64,000 bases of DNA from Syngnathus acus. Its lineage: Eukaryota; Chordata; Actinopteri; Syngnathiformes; Syngnathidae. The stretch lies in NCBI RefSeq assembly GCF_901709675.1, contig NC_051089.1, positions 19,879,508 to 19,943,507 on the forward strand, given 5' to 3'. Numbering within the stretch: the stretch's first letter is position 1; each line of letters opens with the position of its first letter. The notes under the pieces were generated by a model. It was given only the letters and a program-made list of their open reading frames with translations, did not search any database and had not been told where the DNA came from. The position numbers and the translations under genes are program-made. Shown in pieces: positions 58,825 to 64,000 of the stretch.

Positions 58825-59399
58825 CAGAAATGTTCTTTTAAATGCAGCTTTCCTTTTCTTAGAAGTCGTAGCCTCTTCTTCTTCAGTGTCCTCATTGGAC
58901 GTTTTTCCCTTTCCGAAGAAGCTTTCCAAACTTCTCTGTTTCTTGCTCATTTTTGCTTGCCTCGCGGGCTTGACTGTGGTGACATGTCACGTGACCGAGA
59001 CGAGCGCCGTGTGTCAAGAGTCCTTATTTTTCAGATGCACCGACAGATGTAATTGGGAGAGATTCGCCAAATTTTTTATATTTTTCAAAATAAATTCTTA
59101 CTCATTTTTGCTAGCTTTGCGGGCTCGACTGGGGAAACATGTCACGTGACCGGGACGAGCGTCTTAACCTGAATGAATTGATCGTCAATGAAAAAAAAAA
59201 TAAAAAAATATATATACATATATATTTTTTTTTTTTCCTGTGCGGCTTGGCGGCTCGGTACCAAGTGACCCACGGACCGGCACCGGTCCGCGGCCCGGTG
59301 GTTGGGGACCACTGCCCTAGATGGATTGCCCTCCCAAGCTGACGGGCTCCATCTACCCGAAATGTTAGGCTATTGTCATGATATCGTTAAAGAATAAAT

Positions 59400-59427
59400 C
59401 TTCAGTGATAGATAGATGGATAGACAG

Positions 59428-59461
<34 letters not shown>

Positions 59462-59470
59462 AGACAGATG
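59400..59470. repeat. (GACA)n/(GACG)n microsatellite
   Basis: GATAGATGGATAGACAGACA followed by GACA and GACG units. Confidence 0.9.
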
Positions 59471-59649
59471 TTGCAAAAAATTAACAGTTTTCATCAAAAG
59501 GAAGAACTCCAGAATTGATTGTGCCATTTTGATGTATTATATTCACCTTGGTAGCCCACCAAGCAGGAATATTGTTTAACAAAACTGTTGAAATTGAGTG
59601 ATGAAATTAATGGTTTTGGGGTTGCTATACTGCCAAAATCCAGGAGTTT

Positions 59650-59830
59650 CCCCCTGAGCCCCCTCTGGGGCGTTGCCCCTGGCCCCCTGCGGCCCCCAAT
59701 GGGGTCCTGTGGGTCCTGTGGCCCCCAATATAGGGGGCCTGTGGCCCCTGGCCCTCTGCGGCCCCCATTGGGGGGGCCTGCGGCCCCTGGCCCCCTGCGG
59801 CCCCCCCAGTGGGGCATGCGGCCCCAGACC
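59650..59830. repeat. strongly C-rich imperfect repeat
   Basis: GGCCCCTGGCCCCCTGCGGC-like units recur about seven times. The plus strand is C-rich and the minus strand G-rich with many GGGG runs, a candidate for G-quadruplex or i-motif formation. It belongs to the right arm of the element 53369-59876. Confidence 0.8.
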
Positions 59831-60559
59831 CCGGCTACTTTTCAGTGTTTTTTTTCATTTGCCGTTCTCATCCCTGATGCACTCCTGCTTGCTTGTTCCC
59901 CTCATCCGCTCCTCTACCACCCTTTTCCCTCAATAAACCCTGGTCCAAGCTGCATTTTGGTCACCCTGCTCCATTCTGCCCGTGACAGTATTCAACTCAT
60001 ATTCAAACTTTCAGTGTATTTGTTATTGCTGTATTCAAATCATTGCTGTATTCAAATCATATTCAAACTTTATTTGTCATTGCTGTATTCAAATCATGTT
60101 ACCCTGGTCAAATTTCAGTTTTCTTTTGTATCTCTCTATACATGATTATATGAAACCTTGGCTGTAATCGGGACGGGACTAGATAAGCAGAATTGCTTCA
60201 ACCCGATTCCCTTTTCGACAAGTCATGTAAAATAAAATGTGAAATGAAGTTGTAATAAGTGTGTTGTACTTGATGAAGTACCCTAGCTGGACTTGTTTCG
60301 AAGGGATTTTTTTTTTAAATTTCAGACTTTGCAGGAACCTCGGAGACTTTGCAGGAACCTCGCTTGGGATCTCAACAGCGGACCATTGTTCTTGCAGCAA
60401 GATTTCTTTTTGGTTTGTTTTCATTGTTCGGGAACTTTGATTGAGGAGCGATCTCGTCGAGGAGCGATCACGCCGAGGCTTCTTCCCTGTCGGGAGGTCG
60501 CCGAGCCACCAGACGTCGGAGCCTTCCGGCGCCATCGGCTCCGCGGCCGGCGTCGGATT

Positions 60560-60830
60560 ACGCTCCAGCGACTCCAGACCCGTGGCCGCCACCGGGGTTC
60601 CTCCCGGCGCTATCAGACTCGCGGCCGCATTAGGGTCCCACTCCAGCGTTGCCGGATTCGCGGCCGTCGCCGGACCTCGAGCCAGAAACGCTGGACCCGC
60701 GGCCGTTGCCGGACTTCGTCCCAGCAACGCCGGACCTGCGGCCGTCGGCGGACTGCGTGCCAGCAACGCCGGACCCGCGGCCTTCACCGGACCTCTAGCT
60801 ACCTGCGCCGGACCAGCGATCATCCCTCCA
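60560..60830 (+). repeat. 39 bp GC-rich tandem repeat in the LINE leader
   Basis: Units such as GCTGGACCCGCGGCCGTTGC plus 19 bases ending CCCAGCAAC repeat with a 39 bp period about six times, decaying to the left. Every unit contains GCGGCC. One frame (60441-60836) reads as a 13-residue repeat with NAGPAAV, but a leader function (internal promoter or CpG island) is at least as likely as coding. Confidence 0.85.
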
Positions 60831-60986
60831 GGAGCCTAGCCAACACCAGGTACCAGGAGGCCAGCTACCACCAGGCCCAGTAGGCAAACGCCATCAGCCC
60901 CAAGAGGACACCCACCATCAGGCCTAGTAGGCTAACACCACCAGCCCAGGAGGAGAGCTACCATCAGGTATTGATTGATAGCCGGG

Positions 60987-61691
60987 ATGGCCATGAAAGT
61001 GCTTCAGAAGGATATGGAGGAGCTGAAGTTATCAATGCAAGTGATGTCTTCAAATGTGGAAATCATAATGAAACAACAGGCCATTATAACAGAGCTGATG
61101 GGAGAGGTGAAGCAGCTCAAACAATTAAACATTGAACAAAATAAGAAAATTGTCAGCCTGGAAATTAGATTAGACAATTTGGAGCAGTACTCAAGAATGA
61201 GCGATGTTATCATCAGTGGTCTAAGGATCAAACCACGGAGCTACCAGCAGGCTGTGAAAGGCCTTGCTTCAGAGGATAATCCTGAACATGAGGAGACAAC
61301 AGAGGAGCAGGTAAAAACTTTCCTCCAGAGTAAAGACATCGCCATTGACATTGTCAATATTGAGGCATGCCACACTCTACCAACTAAGAGTCTAAATGGT
61401 AAGCCTGTCATACCATCTATAATTGTCCGATTTACAAACAGGAAAAGTAAGATAAATCTGCTCAAGCAAGGTAGAAAACTAAAAGGCACGAACGTGTACA
61501 TTAATGAACACCTCACCAAGAAAAATGGTGAAATAGCTAAGAAAGCAAGAGCTCTTAAGAAAAGCGGTAAAATACAGTCCACTTGGACTGCTGGTTGTAA
61601 GGTGTTCATCAAACCTGTTGGGGCAGCAGAAAGTTCTCATGGTTTCTGCATCAGTGCCATAGAGCAACTTAAGAGGTACGAAGGAGACTAG
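60987..61691 (+). CDS. LINE ORF1 protein, coiled coil plus RNA-binding-like domain
   Basis: The 234-residue protein starts MAMKVLQKDMEELKLSMQVM; the ATG at 60987 is the first in frame. Residues 1-75 form a coiled coil ending RLDNLEQYSRMSDVIISGL, the junction motif of many LINE ORF1 proteins. The second half has HTLPTKSLNG, IIVRFTNRKSKINLLKQGRK, VYINEHLTKKN and ARALKKSGKIQSTWTAGCKV, the pattern of the RRM-like domain that coats LINE RNA. There are no zinc knuckles. It ends at TAG, 86 bp before ORF2. Confidence 0.8.
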   Translation: MAMKVLQKDMEELKLSMQVMSSNVEIIMKQQAIITELMGEVKQLKQLNIEQNKKIVSLEIRLDNLEQYSRMSDVIISGLRIKPRSYQQAVKGLASEDNPEHEETTEEQVKTFLQSKDIAIDIVNIEACHTLPTKSLNGKPVIPSIIVRFTNRKSKINLLKQGRKLKGTNVYINEHLTKKNGEIAKKARALKKSGKIQSTWTAGCKVFIKPVGAAESSHGFCISAIEQLKRYEGD

Positions 61692-61777
61692 TAACCTGTA
61701 CATCTTTCTGTTGAACCTCAAGTTGTGGTACCTTTAGATCATGGAATGTAAAAACCTGGTGAAATTATCAACCCACC

Positions 61778-64000
61778 ATGAATAGTACTGACAAATGCCT
61801 TTCATTTCCAACTGGTGTGTTTAACAAACAAGCACTGATAACTGAAAATGAAGAACTTGATTTGAAAACATTTGACTTCACTGACCATAAGGGATTTGAC
61901 ATAGAGAACAATATTGATCCTGAGAATAACTTCTTCATCAACTACACTCAAAGGAACAGCAAATACTATACTGTGGAGCAATTTAACAAGAATGTGACAA
62001 CAAATAGAGCATTATCAATTATACATTTTAATAGTAGGAGCTTGAAAGCAAACATCTCTAAGATCAAACAATGTTTAAAAGATATGAATAATCCGTTTAC
62101 TGTAATTGCAATATCTGAAACCTGGTTAAAGGAAGATCAGTCTGAAAAGATTGACATAGAGGGGTATGAGAGTTATACATTAAATAGGAAGGTAAAAAGA
62201 TGTGGAGGAGTTGCTCTATTCATAGATAAAAACTATAAGTGTAAGATAGTAAGAAGTATGTCTCAAGCAATAGATAATATCATGGAATGTATTACAGTTG
62301 AAATAGAAATGGAATCATCTAAAAACATTCTGGTGAGCTGTGTATACAGATGTCCAGGTTCATGTATTGAGACATTTAGTGAATTATTATCAGGAATGTA
62401 TGAAAGAAAAATCAATACGAAAATGGTGTACGTCTGTGGCGATTATAATATAGATCTATTGAACCCACTTCAGCTGACTCCAGTAACAGAATTTATTAAC
62501 TTAATGTACAGTATGAGTCTCTACCCTGCAATAACCCGTCCGACTAGAATTACATCTCACAGTGCCACAATAATTGATAATATATTTACAAATGTAATTG
62601 AAAAGGAAGTCAAAACTGGACTGATAATAAATGATTCAAGCGACCACCTGCCAGTGTTTGCAGTGATCCAGGACTGTACAAAGAAAAAAAAGGATGCTAT
62701 AACTTTTAAAATGTGTAGAATGAACTCTGGTAATTCATTTAACTCATTCAAAAATGATCTTTTAACACAAGACTGGAAAAAGGTATATGTGGGTGATGTA
62801 AATGAAGCCTACAACACATTCATGGCCATTATATCCGAACTTTATGACAAACACTGTCCTCTTGTAAAGAAAGCAGTTAAACTAAATTCGGTGGAAAAAC
62901 CATGGCTGACAAAGGGAATCTTAAGTGCTTGCAAGAAGAAAAACCTATTATACAAAGATTTCTTAAAGATAAGAACAAATGAAGCTGAATTAAAATATAA
63001 GATCTACAAAAACAAATTGATTAAAATAATGAGAAACAGTAAAAGGGACTACTATAGCAAGATACTGGAGGAAAACAAGAGTAATACAATAATAACATGG
63101 AAAGTGTTAAATGAGATTATTAAAAACAGAACTGGAAAGCCAGGATATCCTTCTTACTTTGTAAACAGTAATAACATAACTATAAATGATCTTACTATGA
63201 TTGCTGAGGAGTTTAATGATTACTATGTTGGTATTGGGCCTACTTTGGCAGAGGAAGTAGCAAAAAAAGGGAGTACAAGTGACCTACTTAAGGATGTACC
63301 CATAGCCGAAAGTATGGTTCTAAGGGGAACGAATGAGAAGGAAATAATAGAAATTGTTAGAGAACTTAAAGGTAAAAAGTCAACCGACTGTAACGGGATA
63401 GATATGTCACTTGTTAAAAATATTATTGAATGTGTGGTGAAACCCCTTACACATATCTGCAACCAATCTCTGACAAATGGTGTTTTTCCGAGTGAAATGA
63501 AAACTGCTAAAATTATTCCGATATATAAAGCTGGAGACAAACATATATTCTCAAATTACAGACCAATATCTCTACTCCCACAATTCTCCAAAATATTAGA
63601 AAAAATATTCTATAAAAGGCTTGATGATTTTATTACAAAACAAAATATTCTGTGTGACCAACAGTATGGATTTCGGAAAAATAGGACCACCACACTAGCT
63701 TTGTTAGATTTCGTAGCTGAAATAACTACAGCTATTGAAAATAGACGATATGTTGTAGGTGTTTTCTTGGATCTTAAAAAGGCTTTTGATACTGTAAATT
63801 ATGAAATACTGTTAACAAAACTTGAAAGATATGGGATACAAGGTATGTCACTCACTTGGTTAAACAGTTATTTATCAAACAGGACTCAATATGTGCAACT
63901 TATGGACTGTAAATCAAAACTACAGCAGGTAAAGTGTGGGGTTCCTCAGGGCTCAATATTAGGCCCCTTGTTATTTATTTTGTATGTCAATGATATATGC
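61778..64000 (+). CDS. LINE ORF2, endonuclease-reverse transcriptase, partial at right edge
   Basis: The frame is open from ATG 61778 for 741 codons to the last base of the window. The APE endonuclease is at about 85-290 (IIHFNSRSLKANISKIKQCL, AISETWLKEDQ, CGGVALFIDKNYKCKIV, VCGDYNIDLLNP, NDSSDHLPVFAVI). The linker includes KPWLTKGILSACKKKN and SKRDYYSKILEENKS. RT motifs are TDCNGIDMSLVKN, HIFSNYRPISLLPQFSKILE, QQYGFRKNRTTTLALLDFV, GVFLDLKKAFDTVNYEILL and GVPQGSILGPLLFILYVNDI. The YADD block lies beyond the window. No stop or frameshift is seen. Confidence 0.88.
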   Translation, partial: MNSTDKCLSFPTGVFNKQALITENEELDLKTFDFTDHKGFDIENNIDPENNFFINYTQRNSKYYTVEQFNKNVTTNRALSIIHFNSRSLKANISKIKQCLKDMNNPFTVIAISETWLKEDQSEKIDIEGYESYTLNRKVKRCGGVALFIDKNYKCKIVRSMSQAIDNIMECITVEIEMESSKNILVSCVYRCPGSCIETFSELLSGMYERKINTKMVYVCGDYNIDLLNPLQLTPVTEFINLMYSMSLYPAITRPTRITSHSATIIDNIFTNVIEKEVKTGLIINDSSDHLPVFAVIQDCTKKKKDAITFKMCRMNSGNSFNSFKNDLLTQDWKKVYVGDVNEAYNTFMAIISELYDKHCPLVKKAVKLNSVEKPWLTKGILSACKKKNLLYKDFLKIRTNEAELKYKIYKNKLIKIMRNSKRDYYSKILEENKSNTIITWKVLNEIIKNRTGKPGYPSYFVNSNNITINDLTMIAEEFNDYYVGIGPTLAEEVAKKGSTSDLLKDVPIAESMVLRGTNEKEIIEIVRELKGKKSTDCNGIDMSLVKNIIECVVKPLTHICNQSLTNGVFPSEMKTAKIIPIYKAGDKHIFSNYRPISLLPQFSKILEKIFYKRLDDFITKQNILCDQQYGFRKNRTTTLALLDFVAEITTAIENRRYVVGVFLDLKKAFDTVNYEILLTKLERYGIQGMSLTWLNSYLSNRTQYVQLMDCKSKLQQVKCGVPQGSILGPLLFILYVNDIC

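Larger units (their letters stand above)
55298..58950 (-). pseudogene. hAT transposase N-terminus (BED finger), interrupted by Rex3
   Basis: From the ATG at 58950 it reads MSKKQRSLESFFGKGKTSNE and an acidic/basic stretch to 58825. After the Rex3 insertion it resumes in the same frame at 55456: ESYLKYGFIATGDSDAPSA, ICGERLANEAMKPSNLL, RHMETKHP, stopping at 55298. It is the BED finger of the ZBED5/FAM200-like hAT group. The first zinc-binding Cys is replaced by Arg (LRICGE). About 94 codons remain of a protein that would be several hundred residues. Confidence 0.7.
55027..59314 (-). mobile_element. hAT element (CAGTGGTCCCCAACC ends) with Rex3 inside
   Basis: Ends are CAGTGGTCCCCAACCTTTTT and the complement of CAGTGGTCCCCAACCACCGG, flanked by the 8 bp duplication CCCTAGAT (55019-55026, 59315-59322). 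Subterminal GCACCACGGACCGG and CCGGTCCGCGG motifs are typical of a widespread fish hAT family. Without the Rex3 insertion it is about 920 bp, an internal-deletion derivative keeping a transposase N-terminus. Confidence 0.9.
53369..59876 (+). mobile_element. DNA transposon (CAGGGATGAGAA ends), nested in the LTR
   Basis: Ends are CAGGGATGAGAATC and the complement of CAGGGATGAGAACGGC, flanked by the 6 bp duplication ATGCAC (53363-53368, 59877-59882). Its own sequence is 53369-53562, 54351-55018 and 59323-59876. The left part includes a zinc-finger-like ORF; the right part is extremely C-rich. Superfamily not certain; a 6 bp duplication is unusual for hAT. Confidence 0.7.
53110..59987 (+). mobile_element. 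solo LTR (364 bp) split by a nested DNA element
   Basis: The LTR starts TGTCACGTCTC and ends GTGACA and is flanked by the 5 bp duplication GTATT (53105-53109 and 59988-59992). Its two parts are 53110-53368 and 59883-59987, 364 bp together. It has TATTTAAGTCCTCC as a TATA-like box (53271) and AATAAACCCTGGTCCAAGC (59932) as polyadenylation region. No gag/pol lies between the halves, so it is a solo LTR interrupted later. A related LTR is at 16950-17334. Confidence 0.8.
60180..64000 (+). mobile_element. LINE with intact ORF1 and open ORF2 (Jockey/CR1/L2 superfamily), continues off right edge
   Basis: A GC-rich leader (about 60300-60960) is followed by ORF1 (60987-61691), an 86 bp spacer and ORF2 (61778 to the edge). 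The ORFs are AT-rich, unlike the GC-rich Rex elements in this window. The left boundary is uncertain. Clade assignment is tentative. Confidence 0.8.

Noticed and set aside
60441-60836. Ala/Gly/Pro-rich ORF with 13-residue repeats
   Set aside because: A 39 bp repeat keeps all frames open on both strands; it lies in the LINE leader before ORF1, so coding is not supported.

Overview
This window is vertebrate genomic DNA, almost certainly from a percomorph-type teleost fish. The evidence is the repeat set (Rex3 and Rex1-like LINEs, teleost hAT, pogo and Tc1 elements, tRNA-derived SINEs with ATGG tails, long GT/TA/GATG arrays) together with intron-containing vertebrate genes. There is no prokaryotic organisation: no operons, ribosome binding sites or CRISPR.

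Two host genes are recognised, both on the minus strand. il16 (pro-interleukin-16, a PDZ scaffold) runs from its inferred start codon at 31752 leftwards through eleven exons to 890 and leaves the window at the left edge. The exons join in one reading frame of 508 codons and include the first PDZ domain. tlnrd1 (talin rod domain-containing protein 1, formerly MESDC1) is an intact single-exon gene at 46675-47739. As I recall the human map, the two genes are also neighbours on chromosome 15q25 in the same relative orientation, so this is conserved synteny.

Most of the rest is transposable elements, many nested. 1-604: 5' end of a hAT element with an open BED-finger reading frame. 1340-4176: a short hAT element and a 1.6 kb TA-flanked element with two tandem-repeat arrays. 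6342-7238: a hAT MITE with an exact 8 bp target duplication. 8083-13133: a dead Rex3 LINE split by a 1.75 kb hAT element that itself holds a foldback element. 13134-13770: a tandemly duplicated segment with a stray Rex3 5' tip. 19490-25685: an L2-type LINE fragment, then a nearly full Rex1/Babar-like LINE with a 985-codon ORF but a mutated RT active site. 27655-31181: a pogo-like element with a nested insertion, and a Tc1 element whose transposase is broken by one 2 bp deletion. 32066-35700: a SINE, and a hAT relic carrying a dead Tc1 element. 38640-42860: relics of a THAP/YqaJ (ISL2EU-like) element interrupted by pogo and Rex1-like pieces. 49790-51616: pogo, hAT and a second TA-flanked element in TA-rich DNA.

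53110-59987 is a four-level nest. A 364 bp solo LTR (5 bp target duplication) is split by a DNA element (6 bp duplication). That element holds one short hAT element and one larger hAT element (8 bp duplications each). The larger hAT element contains a full-length Rex3 LINE with an uninterrupted 1059-codon ORF and a 7 bp duplication. From about 60180 to the right edge is a different, AT-rich LINE with an intact ORF1 and an ORF2 open for 741 codons to the end of the window; its 5' leader contains a 39 bp GC-rich repeat.

No new gene system is claimed. The most informative observations are the nested insertions with readable target duplications, two LINE copies that look structurally young, the conserved acidic-tail relic in the TA-flanked family, and a perfect 20 bp hairpin downstream of tlnrd1.
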